Of a stretch of DNA of 64,000 nucleotides, positions 18,801 to 26,323 are shown in pieces. Below the pieces are notes generated by a model that saw nothing but the letters and a program-made list of their open reading frames with translations, was not told the DNA's origin and did not search any database. The stretch is from Bacteriovoracaceae bacterium. GTDB taxonomy: Bacteria; Bdellovibrionota; Bacteriovoracia; Bacteriovoracales; Bacteriovoracaceae. The stretch lies in the NCBI GenBank assembly GCA_947377285.1, contig CANCFT010000007.1, positions 1 to 64,000 of the forward strand. Direction: 5' to 3'. Every line of letters begins with the position of its first letter. Positions within the stretch are counted from its first letter, which is position 1. Made by a program: the position numbers and the translations under genes.

Positions 18801-18965
18801 CCTGAAGTTGTTACTGTTAAGGCCAATGATCTAGAGATGCTTTCAATGAAACGTGGAGCAGGAGCAGCAAGACTTCTAGTGCTCTTTCCGAACAATGCCC
18901 CAGCGGCCAATGATGTATCGAAAGATCAGCAGTCGCAAATTCTTGTGGAAAAATACCAAAAATAA
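15804..18965 (+). CDS. Large subtilisin-family (S8) protease lipoprotein
   Basis: 1053 aa. Lipobox TSC with lipidated Cys17. An inhibitor-I9-like propeptide spans about 48-140. The S8 catalytic domain (about 165-650) has Asp193 (IIDTGID), His264 (GHGSHVSG) and Ser587 (GTSMSGPH). A protease-associated (PA) insert near 430-530 (ALIDRGMISFADK) is typical of lactocepin-like subtilases. Beyond 650 come beta-rich Fn3-like modules. It should be anchored to the outer membrane or cell surface after export. In a predatory bacterium it could digest prey proteins; that role is inferred. A terminator follows. Confidence 0.95.
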   Translation: MKNISLLLILLALATSCAPKNSGNKNLGNKLTTILGDMFSNRQQTSTQVVGIIQLQLPSLLSQAKMVDGKAVIDEAAKAAVLAEQEEVIQSLTNLSSDIKIISTYKLVLNAIAFVAPSELSEKIAKIQGVQKVVENTNFERPKIVSTSQKLAALDSTISLNKLDEHNTVTFIGADKLHKAGVSGEGMRVGIIDTGIDYTHSMLGGPGKKEIYESIDPSKETSYFPNQKVIGGMDFVGTDYSAGDSDIEKNIPKRDPNPLDEAGHGSHVSGTVAGIGDGIKTYSGVAPAAKLYGLKVFGKSGSTSDIAVIAALEYAADPSEKTDPSDRLDVVNLSLGGGYGKPKILYTEAIKNLTKGGTVVVASAGNSGDNPYIVGAPSTADEAISVAASIDDMPQNIGLPAVEFKVDTNEAVLIEAVDSSIGSSAVDSHLNEKLVYIGNGADPIAEDVQLTLKGKVALIDRGMISFADKLKVATNLGAVGVVVVNTEDGIFIMGGDSKFTIPAVMVSKSNGDKIKEALTKKLSVEFNFSPGKVISRDDLIDTITEFSSRGPRSIDSLIKPEIAGPGSNVISALMGSGSVGVQMSGTSMSGPHITGVMTLLKQAFPKLTVAQLKAKVLNNSKIMMKGKVHVPVSLQGAGRVQVDQAFQSQVIAMPATLSLKEVFISSSKSVSKDVTLTNFSSKDLVFSSKAMNGNNIVADIYPGSFKVKAGGTKVVRISFKLTRKNEEKNNIEADGFVTFISGDGSEKLNIPFLGVLNKVTNISGSDFVTMTNSPDDKLGTEVRLTLTNKGQNDGDALVFNLLGTDERKVVTPPLNLSKNTSCDLEAAGIRVVDKMIEGSEKKVLQIGVKLYDALTMWQPCDISLQIDSNNDGIADLELVGTKASYISGISSDAFTSVLLDAKVVKEIRKAYELAPKVVKEDYLPAVLDAAEMKFYDHSNVAVIEADLSKIATLKNGSIGIKLAVSNLESEDNGDDFLAGHETKWQKINISENAFAFYNMPEVVTVKANDLEMLSMKRGAGAARLLVLFPNNAPAANDVSKDQQSQILVEKYQK

Positions 18966-18977
18966 CTATTATATAAA

Positions 18978-19006
18978 AATGAAGCTGTATTTCATACGGC
19001 TTCATT
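18978..19006 (+). terminator. Rho-independent terminator of the S8 protease gene
   Basis: A 13-bp stem with one G-T pair and a TTC loop, followed by six T residues, 12 nt after the stop codon. Confidence 0.88.
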
Positions 19007-19080
19007 TTTTAATTACAAATCATAAAAAATCACAAATTAAGAAAAATTGAAATCAAATATTAAATGACCAAAAAATAACC

Positions 19081-19112
19081 TTGCAAGGATATTCCAACCG
19101 GAATACCATTAT
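19081..19112 (+). promoter_or_regulatory. Promoter with dyad in a 20-bp spacer, kinase operon
   Basis: TTGCAA (19081-19086) and CATTAT (19107-19112) are separated by 20 bp, and the dyad at 19089-19106 fills the spacer. Overlong spacers with a central dyad are typical of MerR-controlled promoters, but no MerR gene is seen here. CCTTGCAAGG (19079-19088) is also a perfect palindrome. Confidence 0.4.
19089..19106. promoter_or_regulatory. 18-bp dyad, copy 1 (ATATTCC-N4-GGAATAC)
   Basis: The arms ATATTCC and GGAATAC are inverted around AACC. The same arrangement with the same 4-bp gap occurs at 22265-22282 before the acyltransferase-like gene, suggesting one regulator for both units. Confidence 0.6.
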
Positions 19113-19144
19113 CTCTAGTTTAACTAAAGCATAGGCAAATCAAA

Positions 19145-19732
19145 ATGATTAAGAACCAAGAATTTATCCATAATTTAAATAATGACTTATTTATGTTGAA
19201 AGCACTTATTAAAAGACTCAACCTTCAAAGCGAACATACGGTTAAAATGACAGAAATCATTCAAAATATAACCGAAAAATGTTCAAAATTTTTGAATCCA
19301 GAATTGTCAAAAGACTCAACTATAAATCTGATTCATACAATCGATGAAGTTGTAAGTCGATTTCCTGAGCTAAAATTTGAAAAAACGTATTCTGAAGATT
19401 TGAATTTTAAAACAAATAAAATTGAATTTATGGATTCGATTTGTAACATTATAAAGAATTCATACGAAGCTGGCGCCAATATTATAAAAATTGAAATGAA
19501 ATATAATATGATTATATTTTGCGATGATGGCATATGTGATTCTGAGACTGTAGATAAATTAAATGCCCATGTTAACTTTTCAACAAAAGCATTGGGAAGT
19601 GGTATCGGTTCTCGCAGCTTAAGAATGTATTGCGAAAGGAATCATTGCCGAATATTATATTCATTAGTTCCATCAGCAAATAAAAACTTTAAAACTGGCA
19701 ATTTAAAAATTAGAATTAAACTACCTGTTTAA
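19145..19732 (+). CDS. Minimal sensorless histidine-kinase-like protein
   Basis: 195 aa, soluble. A short helical DHp-like segment opens the protein with His9 in FIHNLNNDL, resembling H-boxes. An HATPase_c domain follows at about 60-195: N-box N105 (NIIKNSYEAGA), G1 DDG (127-129), G2 GSGIGSRSLR (151-160). There is no sensor, PAS or membrane segment, so input must come from a partner. It leads the plus-strand half of the accessory cluster. The downstream HTH genes start 84 nt later. It could also be an anti-sigma-type ATPase. Confidence 0.82.
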   Translation: MIKNQEFIHNLNNDLFMLKALIKRLNLQSEHTVKMTEIIQNITEKCSKFLNPELSKDSTINLIHTIDEVVSRFPELKFEKTYSEDLNFKTNKIEFMDSICNIIKNSYEAGANIIKIEMKYNMIIFCDDGICDSETVDKLNAHVNFSTKALGSGIGSRSLRMYCERNHCRILYSLVPSANKNFKTGNLKIRIKLPV

Positions 19733-19816
19733 CTCATGTTGTAATCTCTCATTTGAATATTCACTTAAGTGTGTGATATGATATTTAAAAAGAACCAATA
19801 AAGGACAGGCTTATTT

Positions 19817-20650
19817 GTGATTAATAATAAAACGATTCATATTTCAAATATATTCAAAGCAACAAGAAAATTTAATAAACTTCAGCAATCAGAATTTGCT
19901 GCAATCCTAGAAATTACTCAAGGAACAGTTTCAAAAATTGAATCTGGAAATATGGTTCCAGAGCTAACATTATGGTTTAAATTTTTAAAATATTTTCAAA
20001 TTTCTGATCCTTACTGCTTCACCCATGGAGGAGTCGAATTCCACGAAAAGGCAATTCAGACAATCCTTAACAATGGATCAAATCTTGCGCCAACAAGTAA
20101 AATTGATATTAAAAAAAGGCATCTTACCGTGAGAATTATTCGGCCTATCTTTGACTATCTTTTTAAAAATCATCTGAAAAATTTTGAAGATTTTTTAAAA
20201 GAACAAAAAGTTTCAATTGAAATCTTCTATATTTTTAATCATCCACTGTCACAAAACTTTGTGGAGTCAATATTTTCATTTCTTCAAAATCAGGGAATTA
20301 ATTCTAAAAATCTAGCGCTGTTAGATTTCAATGTTAATAATACTTACGGTTCTCAGCCCTTAGACCCCTATAATGAACATCAGTTGGAATATTTTTTTAA
20401 AGCAATTAATTCAGATGAAAATTTTATTGTTAATTATAAATTAGTAACGAATAAAAATTATTATTCAGCAAGTTTAAACTTAAAAGATAAAGTTTTAATC
20501 AATGAACTTGACCCAAAAAGTTTGCAACATACTTACTATATGCTTTATCCATACTATTTTTTAAAATCTACTAAGAATTGTTTAAGTACAGCCCCAGTAA
20601 TAGAAATGATTAAAAAGAATTCAACTTGGAAAATTTCCTATGCAAGTTGA
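19817..20650 (+). CDS. XRE-type HTH regulator with unknown C-terminal domain
   Basis: 277 aa, GTG start with AAGGAC upstream. Residues 10-60 form an XRE/Cro helix-turn-helix (LQQSEFAAILEITQGTVSKIESG). The remaining 210 residues are helical, with RPIFDYLFKNHLKNF...FNHPLS. The next gene repeats this pattern, so the two are paralogues. The C-terminal region may sense a ligand or partner. Overlaps the next gene by 11 nt, so the two are translationally coupled. A good candidate for the protein binding the two ATATTCC dyads; inference only. Confidence 0.78.
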   Translation: MINNKTIHISNIFKATRKFNKLQQSEFAAILEITQGTVSKIESGNMVPELTLWFKFLKYFQISDPYCFTHGGVEFHEKAIQTILNNGSNLAPTSKIDIKKRHLTVRIIRPIFDYLFKNHLKNFEDFLKEQKVSIEIFYIFNHPLSQNFVESIFSFLQNQGINSKNLALLDFNVNNTYGSQPLDPYNEHQLEYFFKAINSDENFIVNYKLVTNKNYYSASLNLKDKVLINELDPKSLQHTYYMLYPYYFLKSTKNCLSTAPVIEMIKKNSTWKISYAS

Positions 20651-21554
20651 AGTGATTTTTTTTTGGAAAAACTTAGAAAGAATTAAAAATGTGCTAACTA
20701 AATCAGATAGAGAATTCGCTAAATTTCTTGAGATAAGTTATGGCCAATATCTCAAGTGTAAAAAAAACCAAGTTTTTCTTCCCTTAGGCTGTATTTACCA
20801 ATGTGCAGAGAAACTTAATTTTTATTATACTGATTTATTATATGATAATTTTAGTCTTCAATCTGTTGTAAATACTATTAATAATGGTCAAAATTTAGAT
20901 GAGAAATACTCACATGCTACATATAGTACCTTGCGGCCTTTCAAAAATGTACTTACTTATTTAGAAAAAGAAAAGGGAGAACAGGCTAAGATAAACTTAC
21001 TAAGAAAATTTCAGATTTCAGATAAAATCTTAAATCAGCCTGATCAAAAAACGAATATACATTTATTAACCGACGCAGTTAGATATTTAAGGGCAACTTA
21101 CCAATTATCTGAGCTGGATTTGATTTCAATTGGTCGTATGACTCCAAATGCTAATAAGGATTTCGAAATAGGTTTATCCACAAAGAAAAACGCTCCAGAA
21201 GTAGTTGAGTTTTTTCTAGATGAATATGCACACCTTTTCGATAAAAATTATACATATTCAATTGAGCAATTATCAAATAATCAGTCAATTATTCAGGCGC
21301 TACCAAATAAGAATGTAGTTGAAGAGCTTGGCTTAAAATTTTCAGAATTCGGTAGTGAAGATGTATGCCTTACTCGAATGGGAGTTTTGTCATCGATAAT
21401 GTGGCCTAAATTTAAAAAATATGCGGACGTGCAAAAAATAAGTTCAATTTATTCAGGTGATAAGTCACATCGATACATAATCGACTTATCACCTTTTAAA
21501 AAATTAAGCAGCTTTGCGGATATTTCTATGGAGACTGGCAGATTCTATCACTAA
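20640..21554 (+). CDS. Paralogous regulator-like protein with degenerate HTH
   Basis: 304 aa. Its start lies inside the end of the preceding gene (11-nt overlap). Residues 15-60 align with the neighbour's HTH (REFAKFLEISYGQYLKCKKNQ) but the recognition helix has lost the usual QxTVSxIExG pattern, so DNA binding is doubtful. Shared features follow: INNGQNL versus LNNGSNL, then a RPFxxxLTYLEKEKG...LNQPDQ helical domain that also recalls heme-NO-binding-associated and TIGR02265-type modules. Its 3' end overlaps the convergent acyltransferase-like gene by 51 nt. It may form a heterodimer with its neighbour. Confidence 0.68.
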   Translation: MQVEVIFFWKNLERIKNVLTKSDREFAKFLEISYGQYLKCKKNQVFLPLGCIYQCAEKLNFYYTDLLYDNFSLQSVVNTINNGQNLDEKYSHATYSTLRPFKNVLTYLEKEKGEQAKINLLRKFQISDKILNQPDQKTNIHLLTDAVRYLRATYQLSELDLISIGRMTPNANKDFEIGLSTKKNAPEVVEFFLDEYAHLFDKNYTYSIEQLSNNQSIIQALPNKNVVEELGLKFSEFGSEDVCLTRMGVLSSIMWPKFKKYADVQKISSIYSGDKSHRYIIDLSPFKKLSSFADISMETGRFYH

Positions 21555-22247
21555 TTTCTCATCCCAAAAGATTGAATATTTATCGGCCATCTCTAATGCT
21601 TTTGGCGAAAAGCTATTATTATAAAAAATAACGACGTCTTCATTATTTAAATTTTTTTGTTTAAATTGCGCATTATTATCTAGTTTTTCCAATCCAGCAT
21701 TTAAGAAAAATTGATCCGTTTTAACTTTAACTACACCACAAGTCATCATATGTGGAATTTGATATTCCTGATGATGTTTTACAATAAACATCATTATTAT
21801 TTCCCTTAACATCGTTTTTGTTTTTGGATCTGAGTTGAAGCGGTAGTCTAAGTTTTGTGCCCAACACGAATCATAAGAGATTGAACTTGGAGATTCTATA
21901 TTTTTTAAAATATTTTCAATTCTTTCAACACAACTTGGATGTCCGTCACTTTTCATTAGTGTTAGTCCTGGAAATTCAAAATTGTAAAAAAGACATCGAT
22001 CGTAAGGAGTAGATTTGTAGGCAGTAATGGGGATCAGTTGATCTTCTTTTTCTTCACAGAAAATAATATGAGTGGAAAAAAAATCACTTTTATCCATCGG
22101 TAATGCTGTTTCACCATAAGTGGCTTTATATCCAATATGTTTCATTTTAAGAGTTTTATCTAGCAGTGTTGTAGATACAGAGTTGTCTAAAATCTCGATT
22201 GGGTAATCAATAACTACCACTTTAAATTTTTTATTTTCAAAAAACAT
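21504..22247 (-). CDS. GNAT-fold N-acyltransferase-like protein (FeeM/autoinducer-synthase-like)
   Basis: 247 aa. Residues 33-80 read K-x-x-GY...TYGETALPMDKSD...THIIFCEE...LIPITAYKST, the order seen in FeeM and LuxI-type acyl-amide synthases (GY, D, H-x-x-x, then a G-T-x-R-like strand, here AYKST). The rest is less clear. Members join an acyl group to an amino acid or homoserine lactone. The start has a strong SD, GGGGAGG, 5 nt away, but it lies in a long hairpin. The family assignment is tentative. Confidence 0.45.
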   Translation of the reverse strand: MFFENKKFKVVVIDYPIEILDNSVSTTLLDKTLKMKHIGYKATYGETALPMDKSDFFSTHIIFCEEKEDQLIPITAYKSTPYDRCLFYNFEFPGLTLMKSDGHPSCVERIENILKNIESPSSISYDSCWAQNLDYRFNSDPKTKTMLREIIMMFIVKHHQEYQIPHMMTCGVVKVKTDQFFLNAGLEKLDNNAQFKQKNLNNEDVVIFYNNSFSPKALEMADKYSIFWDEKLVIESASLHRNIRKAA

Positions 22248-22253
22248 CTAAAC

Positions 22254-22292
22254 CTCCCCGATATATATTCCGAAAAGAATATGTGTCGGGAG
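22254..22292 (+). terminator. Long hairpin: plus-strand terminator and minus-strand SD-blocking leader
   Basis: On the plus strand, arms 22254-22270 and 22277-22292 pair over 16 bp with one bulge and two wobbles, followed by five T residues, so it can end transcripts running antisense through 21504-22247. On the minus strand the same hairpin, with two C-A mismatches, pairs the SD GGGGAGG (22253-22259) of the acyltransferase-like gene. Confidence 0.6.
22265..22282. promoter_or_regulatory. 18-bp dyad, copy 2 (ATATTCC-N4-AGAATAT)
   Basis: Same arms and 4-bp gap as the dyad at 19089-19106. Located 18-35 bp upstream of the acyltransferase-like start, at the tip of the larger hairpin 22254-22292. 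Confidence 0.55.
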
Positions 22293-22316
22293 TTTTTCTT
22301 TATAAGTTGAGAACTT

Positions 22317-23087
22317 TTAAGAAATTAAATTTAAAAAAGCTGAGGAATTTTCGAGATGGGGGAAATGACCAGTATTTGGGATAATTGTTATTCTTTCTTT
22401 TCCAACAAGATCAAGCCAGAATTGAAAATCTTCCTTGGTATAATATGGATCAAATTCTCCGAGGATAATATGTGAGTTTGAGTTTTTTAAGTGGTTAAAA
22501 TTGATTTTTTGGGGCTTAGTAAATAAATAGTCATTAATTACGACTTGCCATTCTTCTGAATCAAAAGCTGGAGAATTTACATTAATTGCTAAGTAATCTT
22601 GGTAGCGTTCAAGAGAATGCCAAAATGAAGAACTATAATTAGGGTGAATAATAATTTGACTTACTAGGCTCCAAAAGACTTCAGGGCTATTAGCATTCTT
22701 ATTAGCAGTAGCTTGAATTTTTAAAAGTTCATTTTTTAATTGAGGTAGCTCATTTGTCAAATTTAAATTTTTGGCTAAATTGATAAAGCAGTTGGGGATA
22801 TTTAACAATGGGCTAATAAGAATAAGTTTTGAATCATTTTGGGGATGAGTATTTAAAATTGATAAAATGATATCACAACCAAAACTATGAGCAATAATAA
22901 GTGAGGGAGAATTCAACTCTTCAATTTTCTTTTCACATAACGAAACAAGATTTGGATAAGGGATTGATAGATGCCGAACTGTAGGTTGATCCCAAAAAAC
23001 AATTTGATTATTTGCTTTTCCAAGAATTTCTTTTTCTACAAAAGAATTTCCACCAGGACCATAATGCAAAAAAAGAGAATTATTCAT
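22317..23087 (-). CDS. Alpha/beta-hydrolase (thioesterase/lipase-like)
   Basis: 256 aa, cytoplasmic. HYGPGG (8-13) forms the oxyanion loop. The nucleophile elbow is AHSFG with Ser68, a variant of GxSxG. The acid is in LGEFDPYY near 213 and the His in NTGHFPHLEN near 241, so the triad is complete. The SD AGGATG precedes the ATG. It is the first gene of a minus-strand pair with the acyltransferase-like gene, 69 nt apart, and may release or remove an acyl group from that enzyme's product. Confidence 0.85.
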   Translation of the reverse strand: MNNSLFLHYGPGGNSFVEKEILGKANNQIVFWDQPTVRHLSIPYPNLVSLCEKKIEELNSPSLIIAHSFGCDIILSILNTHPQNDSKLILISPLLNIPNCFINLAKNLNLTNELPQLKNELLKIQATANKNANSPEVFWSLVSQIIIHPNYSSSFWHSLERYQDYLAINVNSPAFDSEEWQVVINDYLFTKPQKINFNHLKNSNSHIILGEFDPYYTKEDFQFWLDLVGKERITIIPNTGHFPHLENSSAFLNLIS

Positions 23088-23183
23088 TGGACATCCTGCT
23101 AATGTATTAGCTTTGTTTTACCGAACGTGATGTTAAATTTAAAATATTTTGTAGCCTAAAAATTAACAAGAGAGAATATAAAA

Positions 23184-24053
23184 ATGAATGGAAAAAATAA
23201 TTATGAAGATTTATTCAAACGAAATAAAAATATTATTTCAGACCTAACTCAAAATAAAATAAAAAAACTAAAATTATTGATAGCTGGTTGTGGTTCCGTT
23301 GGAGGAGCTTTCATCGAAGGAGCTTCTCGGCTGGGAGTTATTCACTATAGATTAGCTGAGCCTGATAACTACGATACACATAATTTAAACAGACAATTTG
23401 TTTATCCGTGCGACATTGGAAAAAATAAAGCAAGCGTTCATGCCAACCGCTTAAAAGAATTATTTTTAAATTGTCATCCTGTTATTGAAATTGAACCCCT
23501 AGGAATTAACTCTGAGAATTTAGACTCTTTATTAATGGACATTGATTTAGTTTTTGATGGGGTAGACGTCACTACAACAGAAGGAATAAAGGCAAAAATT
23601 TTGTTACATCAAATGGCTTGTCAGAAAAAAATTGCAGTTGTTTCTTCGCTTGATTTAGGATTTAAACAATGGATTCGAATTTATGATTACCGAAAAATAA
23701 CATCGCCCTTAGATGGTCACTTAGAAGCAGCATTGAGTTGTCAAAATCCACTAAAATCTCTTATGTATGGATTTTGTCCTCCTGAAGAATTATCAGTAGA
23801 AATACTCGAAGAAGTCATAAAATTATTAACTCAACCTGGCACTAGTGCCTGCCAATTAGGATCTTGTTGTCATTTGCTCGCAGCATTCACTGGGCCTCTG
23901 ATAATACGATTTTGTGAAGGCAAAAGTTTACCTCCGACAATTACATTTGATTTAATGAGGGCCCTAGAAGATCAACTAGAATCGAAGTCTTCTGAGGAAA
24001 AAAGATTGAAACTCTTAAAAAATTTAATGGGTTTGTTTCAAGAAATTGCTTAA
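23184..24053 (+). CDS. ThiF/MoeB/E1-like adenylyltransferase
   Basis: 289 aa. A Rossmann motif GCGSVGG (35-41), Asp61, Arg70 in LNRQF, Lys82 and Asp125 (VFDGVD) match the ATP-binding site of ThiF/MoeB/E1 enzymes that adenylate a C-terminal carboxylate. Cys223, Cys228 and Cys229 near TSACQLGSCCH may give a catalytic thiol; the usual paired CxxC zinc motifs are not obvious. No ubiquitin-like or ThiS-like partner is in the window. It is divergent from the hydrolase gene, with 96 nt between the starts. Confidence 0.85.
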   Translation: MNGKNNYEDLFKRNKNIISDLTQNKIKKLKLLIAGCGSVGGAFIEGASRLGVIHYRLAEPDNYDTHNLNRQFVYPCDIGKNKASVHANRLKELFLNCHPVIEIEPLGINSENLDSLLMDIDLVFDGVDVTTTEGIKAKILLHQMACQKKIAVVSSLDLGFKQWIRIYDYRKITSPLDGHLEAALSCQNPLKSLMYGFCPPEELSVEILEEVIKLLTQPGTSACQLGSCCHLLAAFTGPLIIRFCEGKSLPPTITFDLMRALEDQLESKSSEEKRLKLLKNLMGLFQEIA

Positions 24054-24111
24054 CTACCTTATTTATTTGAATAGAATCCAAGCATTCTTTTGTTTTTGCA
24101 ACGCGCAAGAC

Positions 24112-24140
24112 TTGACGAATTTACTCCTATTGCTTACTTT
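24112..24140 (+). promoter_or_regulatory. Sigma-70-type promoter of hppA
   Basis: TTGACG (24112-24117) and TACTTT (24135-24140) are spaced by 17 bp. The predicted start is about 40 nt before the ATG. Confidence 0.5.
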
Positions 24141-24187
24141 AACCATTCTAATTTAAACAGAAATTTAAATAAAACATAGGAGCAAAA

Positions 24188-26257
24188 ATGTTTAGTGAAA
24201 CACTACTTCTCTCTCCTGCTATTGCTGGAGCGATTGGTTTAGTACTCGCGCTCGCTTTTTACATTCGCGTAAAAGCTCAGCCAGGCGGAAATGAAACAAT
24301 GGAAAGAATCGCATCTTACGTGCGCGAAGGTTCAATGGCCTTCTTATCACGTGAGTATAAAGTACTTGCTGTTTACTCAGTAGTTATTGGGACTTTAATG
24401 TGGCTATCTCTCGGAATGATTTCTGCTTTAAGTTTTATCCTAGGTGCAGTTCTTTCTTTATTAGCTGGATTCTTCGGAATGAAGGCCGCTACTTACGCTA
24501 ACGTTCGCACAACTCAAGCGGCACGTGGTGGATCAAAAGCAGCAGCTCTTCTCGTTGCTCTTGATGGTGGCGCGGTTATGGGGCTTGCAGTTGCTGGCCT
24601 TGGATTAATCGGTCTTTCACTTATCTATATCCAATTTAAAGGTACTCCAAATTTATCAGTAGTCCTTCACTCATTTGCAGTTGGTGCTTCATCGATCGCT
24701 TTATTTGCTCGTATTGGTGGTGGTATTTATACTAAAGCTGCTGATGTTGGTGCTGATATCGCTGGTAAAGTTGTCGAAAATATTCCTGAAGATGATCCAA
24801 GAAATCCAGGTGTAATCGCTGATAACGTTGGTGACAACGTTGGTGACGTTGCTGGTATGGGTGCAGATATTTTTGAATCAATGGTAGCTGCAATCGTTGC
24901 AACTATGGCCATTGCTTTAACAATTCCTGCAGAGAGCTTAACTTCATTAGTAACAAACGTTACTGATCTTGAAGCAACTCGTTTATTGGGAGTTGGTCTT
25001 CCATTAATTCTTTCAGGTCTTGGTTTAGTTATTTCAATCATCGTTATTTTTGCTGCTCGAATGTTTAAAAATTCAAGCCCAGCAGTCGTACTTCGTAATG
25101 CTTTAATCGTCCCTCCAGTTTTATTAACTGTAGCGAGCTATATCATTATGCCTATGTTTGGTATGACTCAAAACGTGACTGTAGCATTAGCTGCAGGAGC
25201 TTTTGGTGGATTATTAATCGGATTAATCACTGAGTACTACACTGCTCACAGACCAATTCGTTTAGTCGCTGAAGCTGCTTTAACAGGTGCTGGAACTGGT
25301 GTTATTAGAGGTCTTGCAGTTGGTATGGAATCAACGGCAATTCCTATGTTAATCGTTGTGACTGCAGCTTATTTTGCTGACAGAGCATTAGGATTATACG
25401 GAATCGCACTTTCAGCAGTAGGAATGCTTGCAGGAACAGCTGTTGTTATGACGGTTGATGCTTACGGGCCAATCGCTGATAACGCTGGTGGGATTTCTGA
25501 AATGTCAGGTTTAGGAAAAGAAGTAAGAGATATTACAGATGAGCTAGATGCAGTTGGAAATACTACAGCAGCTATCGGAAAAGGATTTGCCATCGGTTCA
25601 GCGATTCTAACTGTTATCGCTTTATTTTCTGCTTTCAACATCGAAGTTAACCATGTTCGCGTAGCTGCAGGCCTGGCGAAAATGTCATTAGAATTAACTT
25701 CTGCTAAAGTTTTAATGGGAATCTTGATTGGATCAATTCTTCCATTCCTTGTTGGCTCAACAACAATGACTGCAGTAGGAAAAGCTGCTCAACAAATCGT
25801 TCAAGAAATTGCTCGTCAGTTTAAAGAAATCCCAGGACTCAGAGAAGGAAATGCGGAACCAGAACCAGCTAAAATCGTCGATATCGCAACTAAGGCTGCA
25901 TTATACGAAATGATTTTACCAGGAATGATCGCTGTATTCTCTCCAGTCGTCGTAGGGTTTTTAATGGGACCAGCTGTACTTGCAGGTATGCTTGCAGGTT
26001 CCCTTGCAGTTGGTGCGACTATGTCTCTCTTCATGGCCAACGCTGGTGGAGCTTGGGATAACGCTAAAAAATTCATCGAGAAAGGAGGCCTTCCAGGTCA
26101 CCCTAAAGGATCTGATGCTCATAAAGCAGCAGTCGTAGGTGATACAGTTGGAGATCCATTCAAAGATACATCTGGTCCTGGGGTTGCGATCTTAATTAAA
26201 GTTATGTCAGTTGTTTCACTTTTAATTGCTCAGTTAATTGCAACTATTGGTGGATAA
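24188..26257 (+). CDS. hppA: Membrane-bound ion-pumping pyrophosphatase
   Basis: 689 aa, about 16 membrane helices, family length. All signature loops are present: [20 protein letters not shown] with [37 protein letters not shown], and [14 protein letters not shown]. It couples PPi hydrolysis to H+ or Na+ export. [16 protein letters not shown] has Ala where K+-independent enzymes have Lys, which by family rule indicates a K+-dependent enzyme. SD AGGAG precedes the ATG. Monocistronic with its own promoter and terminator. Confidence 0.97.
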   Translation: MFSETLLLSPAIAGAIGLVLALAFYIRVKAQPGGNETMERIASYVREGSMAFLSREYKVLAVYSVVIGTLMWLSLGMISALSFILGAVLSLLAGFFGMKAATYANVRTTQAARGGSKAAALLVALDGGAVMGLAVAGLGLIGLSLIYIQFKGTPNLSVVLHSFAVGASSIALFARIGGGIYTKAADVGADIAGKVVENIPEDDPRNPGVIADNVGDNVGDVAGMGADIFESMVAAIVATMAIALTIPAESLTSLVTNVTDLEATRLLGVGLPLILSGLGLVISIIVIFAARMFKNSSPAVVLRNALIVPPVLLTVASYIIMPMFGMTQNVTVALAAGAFGGLLIGLITEYYTAHRPIRLVAEAALTGAGTGVIRGLAVGMESTAIPMLIVVTAAYFADRALGLYGIALSAVGMLAGTAVVMTVDAYGPIADNAGGISEMSGLGKEVRDITDELDAVGNTTAAIGKGFAIGSAILTVIALFSAFNIEVNHVRVAAGLAKMSLELTSAKVLMGILIGSILPFLVGSTTMTAVGKAAQQIVQEIARQFKEIPGLREGNAEPEPAKIVDIATKAALYEMILPGMIAVFSPVVVGFLMGPAVLAGMLAGSLAVGATMSLFMANAGGAWDNAKKFIEKGGLPGHPKGSDAHKAAVVGDTVGDPFKDTSGPGVAILIKVMSVVSLLIAQLIATIGG

Positions 26258-26290
26258 GATTTAAGACTAAATATTTTTAAAAAAATAGCG

Positions 26291-26316
26291 AAGCCCACAT
26301 AGAAATATGTGGGCTT
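26291..26316. terminator. Bidirectional Rho-independent terminator
   Basis: An 11-bp perfect stem with a GAAA tetraloop. T7 follows on the plus strand and A residues precede it, so it ends both hppA and the convergent TatD gene. Confidence 0.9.
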
Positions 26317-26323
26317 TTTTTAT

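Noticed and set aside
23184-24053. E1-like gene considered as part of a Cap2/Bil or Type II CBASS anti-phage system
   Set aside because: No cyclase (CD-NTase), E2, JAB or ubiquitin-like gene lies beside it.
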